Translations under genes and position numbers: made by a program
In this document: positions 27,714 to 39,578 of the stretch, in pieces
Layout of the letters: each line of letters begins with the position of its first letter
How positions within the stretch are numbered: position 1 is the stretch's first letter
Assembly: GCA_024235935.1 (NCBI GenBank)
Contig: JACKLL010000007.1
Coordinates: 1 to 64,000, forward strand
DNA: 64,000 nucleotides
Direction: 5' to 3'
Source of the DNA: Rhodoferax sp.
Lineage (GTDB): Bacteria; Pseudomonadota; Gammaproteobacteria; Burkholderiales; Burkholderiaceae_C
Notes under the pieces: model-generated
Databases searched by the model: none
What the model saw: only the letters and a program-made list of their open reading frames with translations
What the model was told of the DNA's origin: nothing

Positions 27714-27935
27714 TCAGGCCCGGCCGGGTGCCTTTTCCGGCACACCAAGCTTCTTCAGGATGAATCCCAGCGGGCAGACATTGGTGAAGCCGAACTGGAA
27801 CAGGTTGGCGCCGACAAAGGCGGTGAACGCCAGCCACCACGGGCTCACGAACACCGGGCTGCCTTCGACGCCCAGGGCCAGCGAGATCAGGATGAACAGG
27901 CCGGCAAAAATGCGGATGTAGCGCTCTACGGTCAT
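27714..27935 (-). CDS. DUF2892 (YgaP-type) small membrane protein
   Basis: A 73-aa protein with two transmembrane segments and the conserved NVCPLGFILKKLG motif near residue 52. The same module is the membrane part of YgaP-type rhodaneses, where it sits beside sulfur-transfer domains. AAGGAG precedes the ATG. It is encoded between SQR and OsmC and may anchor or assist persulfide chemistry at the membrane; the molecular role is unknown. Confidence 0.87.
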   Translation of the reverse strand: MTVERYIRIFAGLFILISLALGVEGSPVFVSPWWLAFTAFVGANLFQFGFTNVCPLGFILKKLGVPEKAPGRA

Positions 27936-27978
27936 GGAACAACTCCTTCAGGTTGAAAATTTTCGGTGGATCGTGGTT

Positions 27979-29256
27979 TCACTTGTCCTCGAGGCGCACG
28001 ATCCCCAGCGCCTTGAGCACGTATTTCTCGTAGACCGGCTCGACGTTGCCGGTCTTCATCTTGCGCATGAAGTACTTCTCGAAGCCGATCTTGGCCAGAT
28101 GGACCCACTTGCCCATCTTGAACCAGTTCACGTTGCGCGGCGGGATCTGCGGCAGCGCGACGAACGCGGCGCCGGTGTCGCCCATGTCGGCCAGGCAGAT
28201 CGCGTTCCAGGTCGCACGGGCCTTGGGCTGCTTGCCGGCCATCTCGTCGGCGATGTTGTGCGCGATCGCGGTCACCATGGTCTCGATCATGTAGCCGGTC
28301 TTGGGCGCACCGGTGGGCACCGGCGTGACTTCCACCGGCGGGATCGCGACGCAGACACCGGCCGAGAAAATGTTGCGGAACGCCTTGGCGCGCTGGAACT
28401 CGTCGATCAGCACGAAGCCGCGCGGGTTGCACAGCCCCGGCACCGCCGCCACCGGGTCCACGCCCTTGAAGGCCGGCAGCATCATCGACAGCTTGAACGG
28501 CACCTCGTGCTCCTTGTGCACCTGGCCCTTGTCGTCGAGCTCGGAGACGAACAGCTTGTCCGCCTCGACCCTGGTGGTCTTGGCGTTGGTGATCCACTTG
28601 ATGTCGTGGCCACGCAGCTCGGACTCCAGCATCGACTTGCTGTCGCCGACACCACCCAGGCCCAGATGGCCAATGTACGGCTCACTGGTCACAAAGGTGA
28701 TGGGTACCTTGTTGCGCAGCTTGCGCTTGCGCAGGTCCGCATCGATGATGAACGCAAACTCGTAGGCCGGGCCGAAACAGCTGGCGCCCGGCATCGCGCC
28801 GATCGCCATCGGGCCCGGGTTTTTCAGGAATTCCTGGTACTCGGCCCAGAACTGCTCGGCATGCGGCACCGTGCAGACCGAACGCGTATGGCCGCCATGC
28901 GGTCCGGCGCCCGGGACCTCGTCGAATGCCAGCTTGGGGCCGGTGGTGATGATCAGGTAGTCGTAGTCCAGGGTCTCGCCGCCGTCCAGCGTGACCTTGT
29001 TGCCGGGTGCATCGATGCTGCTCACTGCCTTGGGAATGAACGCGATGCCCTTGCGCTCGAGCGCCGGCGCGATCGGCATCGTCACCACCGGCCGTTCGCG
29101 CCAGCCCACCGCGACCCAGGGGTTGGACGGCGTGAACTGGAAATAGTCGACCGGATTCACGACCGTGATCCGATGTTCCTTGGGCAGCAGCGCCCGCATT
29201 TCATACGCGGCGGGCATACCGCCGATTCCTGCTCCGATGATGACGATATGGGCCAT
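27979..29256 (-). CDS. sqr: Sulfide:quinone oxidoreductase-like flavoprotein
   Basis: A 425-aa FAD protein of the SQR/FCSD group, oxidising sulfide to sulfane sulfur with electrons to quinone at the membrane. The FAD motif IIGAGIGGMPAAYE is at residues 6-19. Cysteines 128, 160 (GASCFGPAYEF) and 354 (AICLADMG) occupy the three positions expected of catalytic SQR; 276 and 302 are extra. The C-terminal ~60 residues are amphipathic and basic, fitting peripheral membrane binding. Its ATG lies 20 bases after the RND stop with AAGGAG. Plain NADH dehydrogenase is a less likely alternative. Confidence 0.82.
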   Translation of the reverse strand: MAHIVIIGAGIGGMPAAYEMRALLPKEHRITVVNPVDYFQFTPSNPWVAVGWRERPVVTMPIAPALERKGIAFIPKAVSSIDAPGNKVTLDGGETLDYDYLIITTGPKLAFDEVPGAGPHGGHTRSVCTVPHAEQFWAEYQEFLKNPGPMAIGAMPGASCFGPAYEFAFIIDADLRKRKLRNKVPITFVTSEPYIGHLGLGGVGDSKSMLESELRGHDIKWITNAKTTRVEADKLFVSELDDKGQVHKEHEVPFKLSMMLPAFKGVDPVAAVPGLCNPRGFVLIDEFQRAKAFRNIFSAGVCVAIPPVEVTPVPTGAPKTGYMIETMVTAIAHNIADEMAGKQPKARATWNAICLADMGDTGAAFVALPQIPPRNVNWFKMGKWVHLAKIGFEKYFMRKMKTGNVEPVYEKYVLKALGIVRLEDK

Positions 29257-29276
29257 GGATGTCTCCTTGAGGTTGA

Positions 29277-32636
<3,360 letters not shown>

Positions 32637-32642
32637 GGCGGT

Positions 32643-33704
32643 TTACTCTGCGATGGCGCCAGGCATGCCGGCGCGCACCGGGTCGAGGGCCACCCGCTCA
32701 CCCGCGCGCAGGCCGGTCACCACGTCCACCATGTCCCCTCCGGCGGGGCCGACCCGCACGGCGCGCAGCAGGAATCCCTTGTCCGCGGCAACGTAGACGG
32801 CGGTGAGTTCGCCCCGGCGCAGGATGGCACGCGCCGGAACGCTGAGCCCCGGCGGTCGCGGGCCCCGTCGCGCTGCCGGCGACGTTCCGGTCGCCTGGAC
32901 CCGCACCATCTGGCCGGGACGCAGACCGGCCGCCGACGCCGGCAGGGGCAGACGCCACTCGACCGTCTGCGAGACCGGATCGGCCGTGGGTTGCATGTCC
33001 TTGTCGGTCGGCACCAGGCGCTGGCCATCGGGCAGCACCACGGCGACATCGCTGGCGGCGTTGATCTGTGCGACCCGCGAAGCCGGCACCTGGGCCACGG
33101 CCCGCAGCAGTCCCGGCTGGTAGATGGTGACCAGCGCGCGACCCGGCAGCGCCAGGTCACCGGTTTGTACATGGGTGGTCAGCACCACCGCGTCGAACGG
33201 CGCGACGAGCTCCGCAAAGCCCTGGGCCACCGAGGCCTGGACCCGGGCGGCCTGCGCCTGTGCCAGTGCGGCCTGGGCCGATTTGACCTGGTTCTCGGCG
33301 CTGTCCAGCGCGGCAGCGCTCAGGAATCCATTTTTCTTGAGTTCGCGGTTGCGGTCCAGTACCTGCTGCACGTTGCGCAGCTCCGCCTGCGCCTGCGTGA
33401 CGGCTGCGTCGCTGCGCGCAGTGTTGGCGCGCACTTCGCGATCATCCAGGCGCACCAGCGGCTGACCGCGCCGCACCGTATCACCGGCTGCGACCTTCAG
33501 GGCCAGCACATTGCCACCCACCTGCGCGGTGACGGTGGCCTGGCGCACCGGTTCCAGCACGGCGTCGAGTTCCAGCGAGGTGCCGGTCGCGGCTGCGCCC
33601 ACCTGCACGGTCGGAATCCGGATTCCGGCCGGATCGGCGGTCTGCGCCGCAACGGACGTCAGCAGCAGCGCGGCGGCGAAAGGAAAGGCGTGGATCAGTT
33701 TCAT
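32643..33704 (-). CDS. RND efflux periplasmic adaptor subunit
   Basis: A 353-aa membrane-fusion protein. Signal peptide residues ~1-21 (HAFPFAAALLLTSVAAQ), a lipoyl-like hairpin domain (TAQVGGNVLALKVAAGDTVRRGQPLVRLD), a long alpha-helical coiled coil (residues ~95-165, alanine/glutamine-rich) and beta-barrel domains follow in order. It links the RND pump to an outer-membrane channel encoded elsewhere. I use the ATG at 33704, where the signal peptide begins; 42 upstream in-frame codons cover the promoter. First gene of the sulfur operon. Confidence 0.92.
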   Translation of the reverse strand: MKLIHAFPFAAALLLTSVAAQTADPAGIRIPTVQVGAAATGTSLELDAVLEPVRQATVTAQVGGNVLALKVAAGDTVRRGQPLVRLDDREVRANTARSDAAVTQAQAELRNVQQVLDRNRELKKNGFLSAAALDSAENQVKSAQAALAQAQAARVQASVAQGFAELVAPFDAVVLTTHVQTGDLALPGRALVTIYQPGLLRAVAQVPASRVAQINAASDVAVVLPDGQRLVPTDKDMQPTADPVSQTVEWRLPLPASAAGLRPGQMVRVQATGTSPAARRGPRPPGLSVPARAILRRGELTAVYVAADKGFLLRAVRVGPAGGDMVDVVTGLRAGERVALDPVRAGMPGAIAE

Positions 33705-33717
33705 GGTGTTTCCCTGC

Positions 33718-33757
33718 ATACCCTGTGGAGTATATACCCATTGGGGTATGTTGTCAT
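33718..33757 (-). promoter_or_regulatory. Promoter with two tandem CsoR/CstR-type operators
   Basis: Minus-strand -35 ATGACA (33752-33757) and -10 TATACT (33729-33734) are 17 bases apart and each 5/6 to consensus. Two adjacent 16-base palindromes overlap them: ATACCCATTGGGGTAT (33734-33749), perfect in its arms, and ATACCCTGTGGAGTAT (33718-33733), one mismatch. G-tract-flanked palindromes of this form are typical of CsoR-family operators, and the repressor is the last gene of this operon, predicting autoregulation. Confidence 0.7.
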
Positions 33758-33996
33758 TGTCGATCGGACCGGGGGCGGGCCCCTTGCCCTGGATCAATCG
33801 CGCATCAGAAAGCGGCGTCCCATGGGCCATTTCGGGCGAAGCGCAGGCTCACGACCCGCGGCAACAGGCCCCGGCCCCGAGCCGGCGCCATCGTTCAGCG
33901 GCCACCGCCCCGGGGCTGAGAGCAAGGTCCGCCCCACCCGTCGAGCGCCGCGACTGCCCGTAAACTGGCAGACTTCCCACCCGAACGGAGCTTTTG

Positions 33997-34350
33997 ATGG
34001 CGTATCTGTTGTTGATCGTGGAGCCACGGGGCCAGCGCGCCGAACGTGGACTGGAAGCCGGCAAACGTGTCTACGCGCAAATGGGGGCCTTTGCCGCGGA
34101 GTTGAAGCAGCGCGGCGTGCTGCTGGCCGTGGAGTCCCTGGAATCCGACGACAAGGGCACGCGGGTGGCGGTCCACGAAGGCCGCCCGCGCCTGCTGGAC
34201 GGCCCTTTCGCCGAGGCCAAGGAGATGGTCGGTGGCTTTTTCCTGCTGAACTGCGCCACCCGCGAAGAGGCACTGGCCATCGCCGCCGAATGCCCGGCCG
34301 CGGCCTGGGCCAGTGTCGAGGTGCGCGCCACCGGACCTTGCTACACCTGA
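33997..34350 (+). CDS. YCII/DGPF domain protein
   Basis: A 117-aa protein with the DGPFAEAKE motif (residues ~68-76) of the YCII-related family, a small alpha/beta dimeric fold of unknown activity. Proteins of this type are genomic partners of ECF42 sigma factors, as here. CGGAG lies eight bases ahead of the ATG. It precedes a DUF1428 gene and the sigma factor on the same strand, with a 123-base gap. Confidence 0.85.
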   Translation: MAYLLLIVEPRGQRAERGLEAGKRVYAQMGAFAAELKQRGVLLAVESLESDDKGTRVAVHEGRPRLLDGPFAEAKEMVGGFFLLNCATREEALAIAAECPAAAWASVEVRATGPCYT

Positions 34351-34473
34351 GCCGGCAGGGTGGCTGGAGCCCGTGCGGTCGCCGGTGTCGATATCGCAAA
34401 CCTAGCTTCGTCGTGGTCCACGGGCAGCCCTTTCGGCACCCCGTGCATACCCCCTACCCCATAGGAGACCCCC

Positions 34474-34830
34474 ATGCCGCACTATGTTGAAGGATTCGTC
34501 GTACCGGTGCCCAAGGACAGGATTGCCGAGTACCGCAAGCTGGCCCGCAGGGTCGGCAAGCTGTTCATGGAACACGGCGCGCTCGGTGTCACCGAATGCC
34601 TGGCCGACGACGTCAAGCCCGGCAAATGGACCTCGTTCCCGCAAAGCGTCAAGCTCAAGGAGAGTGAAACGGTGGTCTTCTCCTGGATCACCTACCGGTC
34701 ACGCAAGCACCGTGACAGCATCGCCGCCAAGGTCATGAAGGATGCGCGCATGGACATGGACCCGTCATCATTCCCGTTTGACGGCAAGCGCATGATCTTC
34801 GGCGGCTTCAAGACCATTGTGGAACTATGA
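34474..34830 (+). CDS. DUF1428 domain-containing protein
   Basis: A 118-aa protein starting MPHYVEGFVVPVPKDR, the usual DUF1428 N-terminus. Other family segments are VGKLFMEHGALGVTECLADDV, FSWITYRSRKHRD and FDGKRMIFGGFKTIVEL. The family is a ferredoxin-like dimer related to antibiotic-monooxygenase folds, with unknown role. It stops 22 bases before the ECF sigma factor start and is probably in its operon. Confidence 0.88.
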   Translation: MPHYVEGFVVPVPKDRIAEYRKLARRVGKLFMEHGALGVTECLADDVKPGKWTSFPQSVKLKESETVVFSWITYRSRKHRDSIAAKVMKDARMDMDPSSFPFDGKRMIFGGFKTIVEL

Positions 34831-34852
34831 ACTGCCGCGCACAGCACCGTCC

Positions 34853-36154
34853 ATGGCAGATGCCGATCTGAACGCCCGCCTCGCCACGATCTGGCGCAAC
34901 GAATCCGGCGCCGTGATCGCCAAGCTCACGCGCATGCTGCGGGACGTCGGGCTGGCCGAAGAACTGGCACAGGACGCGCTGGTCGCCGCACTCGAACACT
35001 GGCCTCAAGCAGGCATACCCGACAACCCTGGCGCCTGGCTCATGACGACGGCCAAGAACCGTGCCCTCGACCGTTTGCGGCAGCAGGCGATGCAGGCCCG
35101 CAAGCACGAAGCGATCGGGCATGAACTCGAGGCGCTGCAGACCCATGTCGTACCCGACTTCGTCGACGACCTCGACGCGGCGCGCGCCGACGACATCGGC
35201 GACGACCTGCTGCGGCTGATCTTCATCGCCTGCCATCCGGTGCTGTCGACCGAGGCCCGGGTGGCGCTCACGCTGCGGCTGCTCGGTGGCCTGACCACCG
35301 GCGAGATCGCGCGCGCCTTCCTGGTCGGCGAGCCGACGATCGCGCAGCGCATCGTGCGCGCCAAGCGCGCGCTGGCTGCCGCGCGCGTGCCCTTCGAGGT
35401 GCCCGGCCCGGCCGAGCGCAAGCCACGCCTGGCATCCGTGCTCGAGGTGATCTACCTGATCTTCAACGAAGGTTATGCCGCCACCTCGGGCGACGACTGG
35501 ATGCGCCCTGCGCTGTGCCAGGACGCCCTGCGCCTGGGCCGCGTGCTGGCCACGCTGATGCCCGAGGAACCGGAGGTGCACGGACTCATCGCACTGATGG
35601 AGATCCAGGCCTCGCGCACCGCGGCGCGACTGGACCCGCAAGGCCGACCGGTGCTGCTGCTGGCGCAGGACCGCCGCCTGTGGGACGCCGGGCAGATCGC
35701 GCGCGGGCTGGCCGCGCTGGCCCGCAGCGACGCGCTGGAGGGTGCGCGCGGCCCCTATGCCTTGCAGGCGGCACTTGCCGCATGCCATGCACGTGCCGCG
35801 ACGCCCGAAGATACCGACTGGACGCAGATCGTGGCGCTGTACGACGCGCTGGCTGCGCTGGCACCGTCGCCGGTGGTGGCGCTCAACCGCGCGGTGGCCA
35901 TCGGCATGGCCTTCGGTCCGCAAGCCGCGCTGGAGATCGTCGAACAGCTGGAGCGCGACCGGCTGCTGCCCGGCTATCCGTGGCTGCCCAGCGTACGCGG
36001 CGACCTGCTGCAGCGGCTGGGCCGCAGCGACGAGGCCCGTGCCGCATTCCGCCAGGCGGCCGACCTGAGCGGCAACGCACAGGAGCGTGACCTGTTGCTG
36101 CAGCGGGCGCAACCAAGACCTGAATGGCAGGACGGTCATCCGCCGTCTGCATAA
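34853..36154 (+). CDS. ECF42-type RNA polymerase sigma factor with TPR-like C-terminus
   Basis: A 433-aa sigma factor. Residues ~1-95 form sigma-2 (ELAQDALVAALEHWPQ, NPGAWLMTTAKNRALDRLRQQ), and ~125-180 form sigma-4 (LTTGEIARAFLVGEPTIAQRIVRAKRAL). A long alpha-helical, TPR-like extension of ~240 residues characterises group ECF42, and no anti-sigma gene is seen. In Streptomyces venezuelae the C-terminal extension is needed for ECF42 activity and the targets are DGPF proteins. The neighbouring YCII gene fits that. Confidence 0.9.
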   Translation: MADADLNARLATIWRNESGAVIAKLTRMLRDVGLAEELAQDALVAALEHWPQAGIPDNPGAWLMTTAKNRALDRLRQQAMQARKHEAIGHELEALQTHVVPDFVDDLDAARADDIGDDLLRLIFIACHPVLSTEARVALTLRLLGGLTTGEIARAFLVGEPTIAQRIVRAKRALAAARVPFEVPGPAERKPRLASVLEVIYLIFNEGYAATSGDDWMRPALCQDALRLGRVLATLMPEEPEVHGLIALMEIQASRTAARLDPQGRPVLLLAQDRRLWDAGQIARGLAALARSDALEGARGPYALQAALAACHARAATPEDTDWTQIVALYDALAALAPSPVVALNRAVAIGMAFGPQAALEIVEQLERDRLLPGYPWLPSVRGDLLQRLGRSDEARAAFRQAADLSGNAQERDLLLQRAQPRPEWQDGHPPSA

Positions 36155-36185
36155 TCTGCGCGTTCCCACTACCTGAGATCCCCGC

Positions 36186-36878
36186 ATGATCACCTTCTAC
36201 TACAACACCGCCCCGAATCCGGCCAAGGTGGCACTGATGCTCGAGGAAACCCAGCTGCCTTACGAGATCGTGACCATCGACAGCCGCAAGGGCGAGCAGC
36301 ACGCGCCGGCATTCACGGCGCTCAATCCAAACGCCAAGGTGCCGGTCATCGTCGACGACGGCACCGTGGTGTTCGACAGCAACGCCATCCTGCTGTACCT
36401 GGCCGAGAAGTCGGGCCAGTTCCTGCCCCCGAACACGCCCGCAGCCCGTGGCCCGATGCTGTCGTGGCTGATGTTCGTCGCCAGCGGCATCGGCCCGTAT
36501 TCCGGCCAGGCCGTGCATTTCCGCCATGCCGCCCCCGAACCCAAGGAATACCCGCTGAACCGCTACGACTACGAAGCCTGGCGCCACTGGGGCATTCTGA
36601 ACAGCCACCTCGAGAAACAGGCTTTCATGCTGGGCGACGACTACAGCCTCGTCGACATGGCGGTCTGGGGCTGGGCGCGCGTGGCGCCCTACGTTCTGGG
36701 TGATGAAGCGTGGGCGAAGCTGCCCCACGTCAAACGGCTGCTGGACACCATCAACGCCCGGCCGGCCGCACAGCGCGCCGAGGCGATCAAGACCCGCTAC
36801 ACGTTCAAGACCGAGATGGACGACGAAGCACGCAAGGCGATGTTCCCGCAGAACGAGCGGCTGGCCCGCAAGGCCTGA
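36186..36878 (+). CDS. Glutathione S-transferase family protein
   Basis: A 230-aa cytoplasmic GST. The thioredoxin-like domain covers residues ~1-80 (MITFYYNTAPNPAKVALMLEE; cis-Pro in NAKVPVIVDDG; glutathione contact DSNAILLYLAE). The all-helical C-terminal domain follows (YSLVDMAVWGWARV). It resembles YfcG/GstA-type disulfide-bond reductases. It starts 31 bases after the sigma factor stop, so it may be a downstream member of that operon. Substrate is unknown. Confidence 0.88.
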   Translation: MITFYYNTAPNPAKVALMLEETQLPYEIVTIDSRKGEQHAPAFTALNPNAKVPVIVDDGTVVFDSNAILLYLAEKSGQFLPPNTPAARGPMLSWLMFVASGIGPYSGQAVHFRHAAPEPKEYPLNRYDYEAWRHWGILNSHLEKQAFMLGDDYSLVDMAVWGWARVAPYVLGDEAWAKLPHVKRLLDTINARPAAQRAEAIKTRYTFKTEMDDEARKAMFPQNERLARKA

Positions 36879-36879
36879 A

Positions 36880-36895
36880 CCGGCGGGCCCGCCGG
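36880..36895. terminator. Perfect GC palindrome between convergent genes
   Basis: The self-complementary 16-mer CCGGCGGGCCCGCCGG lies just after the GST stop and 14 bases before the DUF3014 stop on the other strand. It could act as a bidirectional termination hairpin, but it has no T-run and no natural loop. Confidence 0.35.
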
Positions 36896-36908
36896 ACGCT
36901 GCGGTGGC

Positions 36909-37763
36909 TCATCCCCCCACGCGTCCGGCGACCTTGGCGCGTAGCTCGCGCAACTTGTGCTTGAGCGCGCGGGTGTGTGCAACGCCCATGCGCATCAGGA
37001 TCTTCTGCCCGGCCGAGCGTGCCTGCAGATCCGGGTCGGCATATTCGTACCGTACCCAGGGCCGCTTGACCTCGATCGGCCCTTGCACCTTGGTCAGCGT
37101 CAATGCGATCGGCCCCTGCGGCTCGGGCGTGAGCAGCAACTGGTCGATGACCTCGACCAGCCGGTTGTTGAACGACTTGCCCGGATACCCCAGATCCTCA
37201 TACGCCTTTTGCAGCATCGGATACATGCGCACATACAGCGCGACGGCGCCCCCGGTATCGATGCCGGAGGCAAAGCGCACGAAGGCGGAATACCGGTCCG
37301 CGTTGCCCTTGGCCACATAGGGCACACCATCACGCTCCTGCACCAGGAAGCGTGCCGGCGCCGGCACCACCGGCCACAGGCGTGCCGCAGCATGGGGCCG
37401 CGCCAGGTTGTCGACGGTTGCCACAAAGCGGCGCGCGAAGTCCTCCAGGTCGAAGAAGGACAGCACCTGCTGCCGTCCCAGCAGGCCGATCAGTGCATCG
37501 CGCACCGCGTCGCCCTGCGCGTCAAGCGGCGGTAGCGGCGCAGAGGCGGCATTCTGCGCGGCCACGGCCTCGATCGGGTAATTGGCCGGCTCGGACGCCG
37601 CCGGTGCCGGCATCGCCTCCACCACCGGCGCCGATGCGGGCACCGGCACGGCCGCAATGGGTGCCGGCTCTGCCGCCTGCTGCTTCTGCCACCACAGATA
37701 GCCGATGCCGCCCAGGCCCAGCACGATGATGACGGCGATCAGTCCACGGGAGAAATATTGCAT
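36909..37763 (-). CDS. DUF3014 domain-containing membrane-anchored protein
   Basis: A 284-aa protein with one N-terminal membrane anchor (GLIAVIIVLGLGGIGYLWW), an Ala/Pro-rich linker to about residue 75, then the DUF3014 domain (IGLLGRQQVLSFFDLEDFARRFVATVDNLAR; YPMLQKAYEDLGYPGKSFNNRLVEVIDQLL). It should face the periplasm. Function is unknown. AAAAGGAGACC precedes the ATG. It appears monocistronic. Confidence 0.88.
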   Translation of the reverse strand: MQYFSRGLIAVIIVLGLGGIGYLWWQKQQAAEPAPIAAVPVPASAPVVEAMPAPAASEPANYPIEAVAAQNAASAPLPPLDAQGDAVRDALIGLLGRQQVLSFFDLEDFARRFVATVDNLARPHAAARLWPVVPAPARFLVQERDGVPYVAKGNADRYSAFVRFASGIDTGGAVALYVRMYPMLQKAYEDLGYPGKSFNNRLVEVIDQLLLTPEPQGPIALTLTKVQGPIEVKRPWVRYEYADPDLQARSAGQKILMRMGVAHTRALKHKLRELRAKVAGRVGG

Positions 37764-37969
37764 GGTCTCCTTTTCCCGCCAGCGACCCCATCACTGCATG
37801 GCACAGCCTGGCGAAGGATCAGCGGCGCCGATCCATGCAGACCCGCATGGCGATTGCATTGAATGTGAAGCGGACAGTTTACGCCAGCCCCTCCCATGAA
37901 GATTCCGGGCCGCTCCCAAGTTCTCTTGCACGCCCTCTGGGGGCCTGCCGAAGCCAGGGCTGGGGGCGC

Positions 37970-38725
37970 TCAGGCATCGCGCACATCGGCAATCACCGTG
38001 CTGCCAAAATCTTCCCGCGCCAGGAACGCGAGCAGTTTCCCTGCGGCCTGCGCCGGCGAAGCCAGGGCCTGCGTCTGCTTGAGCCGCACGAAGTTGTCGC
38101 GGTCCGGGAACCCGGCCGGGTCGCCCGCACGCAGCTCGGCCTGCATGTCGGTGTCGATCACGCCGGGCGCCAGCGAGACGATGCGTACCGGCTGCGCCTG
38201 GCGCGCCTCGTCCAGCGCCACGCAGCGGCTGAAATGGTCCATGCCGGCCTTGGCGGCGCAATACAGCGCACTCCCAGCCATGGCCCTGCGGCCCAGACCG
38301 GAGGAGATATTGAGGATCTTGCGCGGTGCCACCCAGGATCGCGTGGCCGCAAGGAACGCAGCGCACAACTGCATGGGCGCCTCCAGGTCGACGCGCAACA
38401 GGCGCGCCATGGCCTGCGGGTCGGCCGCGTCCAGCGGCCCGATCGGATCGACCACGCCGGCATTGTTGATCAGCGTTGCGCTGGCAAAGGCCGCGCCGTC
38501 CAGGCCGGCCAGCCAGCTTCGCAGCCGCTCGGCCACCGGCACCGGGTCGGCCAGATCGGCCTGCCACTGGGTGAGCGCCGTCCCCTTCGCCCCTGCCCGC
38601 ACCGCCAGCGGGTCCGAGGTCTGGCGCGAGATGCACAGCAGCACGGCGTCCGGCGCGCACAGCTGTTCCGCCAGGGCCAGCCCCATGCCGCGCGAGGCGC
38701 CGGTAAGAATCGTCAGGTGTTGCAT
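37970..38725 (-). CDS. Short-chain dehydrogenase/reductase
   Basis: A 251-aa classical SDR with cofactor motif TGASRGMG (residues ~8-15), NNAG, catalytic serine segment ILNISSGLG and YCAAK (Tyr and Lys). It resembles sepiapterin/benzil reductase-like SDRs, which use NADPH to reduce carbonyls. An AAGGAGG sits five bases upstream of the ATG at 38725, so I prefer it to the upstream start. It diverges from a methyltransferase gene, with 116 bases between them. Confidence 0.88.
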   Translation of the reverse strand: MQHLTILTGASRGMGLALAEQLCAPDAVLLCISRQTSDPLAVRAGAKGTALTQWQADLADPVPVAERLRSWLAGLDGAAFASATLINNAGVVDPIGPLDAADPQAMARLLRVDLEAPMQLCAAFLAATRSWVAPRKILNISSGLGRRAMAGSALYCAAKAGMDHFSRCVALDEARQAQPVRIVSLAPGVIDTDMQAELRAGDPAGFPDRDNFVRLKQTQALASPAQAAGKLLAFLAREDFGSTVIADVRDA

Positions 38726-38841
38726 ACATCCTCCTTGAACGGACATTGTGCGCCAGGGCCATCACCCACACCGTGGTGCGGTGGATGCAGGCCAGTCACA
38801 ATGGCGGCATCGTCCACCTCTCGTGAAAGGACTCTCCGGCC

Positions 38842-39474
38842 ATGACTGCCCCCTCCACCGGTTTCAGCGACGCCGCCGCCAAATGGAACCAGCGCTTCGA
38901 ACATGAAGGCTATCTGTTCGGCACGGAGCCCAACGTCTATCTGCGCGCCCAGGCGCCACGGCTGCCGGCGACCGGTCTGGCCCTGTGCGTCGCCGACGGC
39001 GAAGGACGCAACAGCGTCTGGCTGGCACGCCAGGGTCTGCAGGTGCAAGCCTTCGACATCTCGCCGGTCGGGGTCGACAAGGCACGCGCACTGGCACATA
39101 CGGCCGGCGTGCAGGTCGACTACCAGGTCGCCGACTGCGACCAGTGGGCCTGGCCGCGTGACCGGTTCGACGTGGTCGCCGGCATCTTCATCCAGTTCGC
39201 CGACCCGGACATGCGCAGCCGCATGTTCGCGCACATGGTGGACTGCCTCAAGCCCGGCGGCCTGCTGATCCTGCAGGGCTATACCCCGAAGCAGATCGAA
39301 TACAAGACCGGCGGCCCCGGCATTCTGGCCAACCTCTACACCGAGGCGATGCTGCGCGACGCCTTCAGCACCATGGACATCGAGGAGCTGCGCATGTACG
39401 AAGAAGACCTGGCCGAAGGCGAGCACCACCTGGGTCGCTCGGCCCTGGTCGGCATGTGCGCACGCAAGCGCTGA
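38842..39474 (+). CDS. Class I SAM-dependent methyltransferase
   Basis: A 210-aa methyltransferase. The SAM loop is degenerate at CVADGEGRNSVWLARQG (residues ~49-65), followed by AFDISPVGVDKA and FDVVAGIFIQFADP. The architecture resembles TehB/thiopurine-type small-molecule methyltransferases. The C-terminal HHLGRSALVGMCARKR is seen in a common proteobacterial group annotated only as methyltransferase. It is followed 104 bases later by a rhodanese gene. The substrate is unknown. Confidence 0.85.
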   Translation: MTAPSTGFSDAAAKWNQRFEHEGYLFGTEPNVYLRAQAPRLPATGLALCVADGEGRNSVWLARQGLQVQAFDISPVGVDKARALAHTAGVQVDYQVADCDQWAWPRDRFDVVAGIFIQFADPDMRSRMFAHMVDCLKPGGLLILQGYTPKQIEYKTGGPGILANLYTEAMLRDAFSTMDIEELRMYEEDLAEGEHHLGRSALVGMCARKR

Positions 39475-39578
39475 GGCAGGCGTCTTCGGCGAGCGTCCAT
39501 GCGCACGCTGTGCGACGGTGCGCCGTGCCTGGCGGACGGACCGCAAGACGGGCATCCTAGAATCCACGTTCGCCCCCG

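Noticed and set aside
36880..36895. Intrinsic terminator with confidence
   Set aside because: The palindrome is perfect but has no loop and no T-run, so it is listed only at low confidence.
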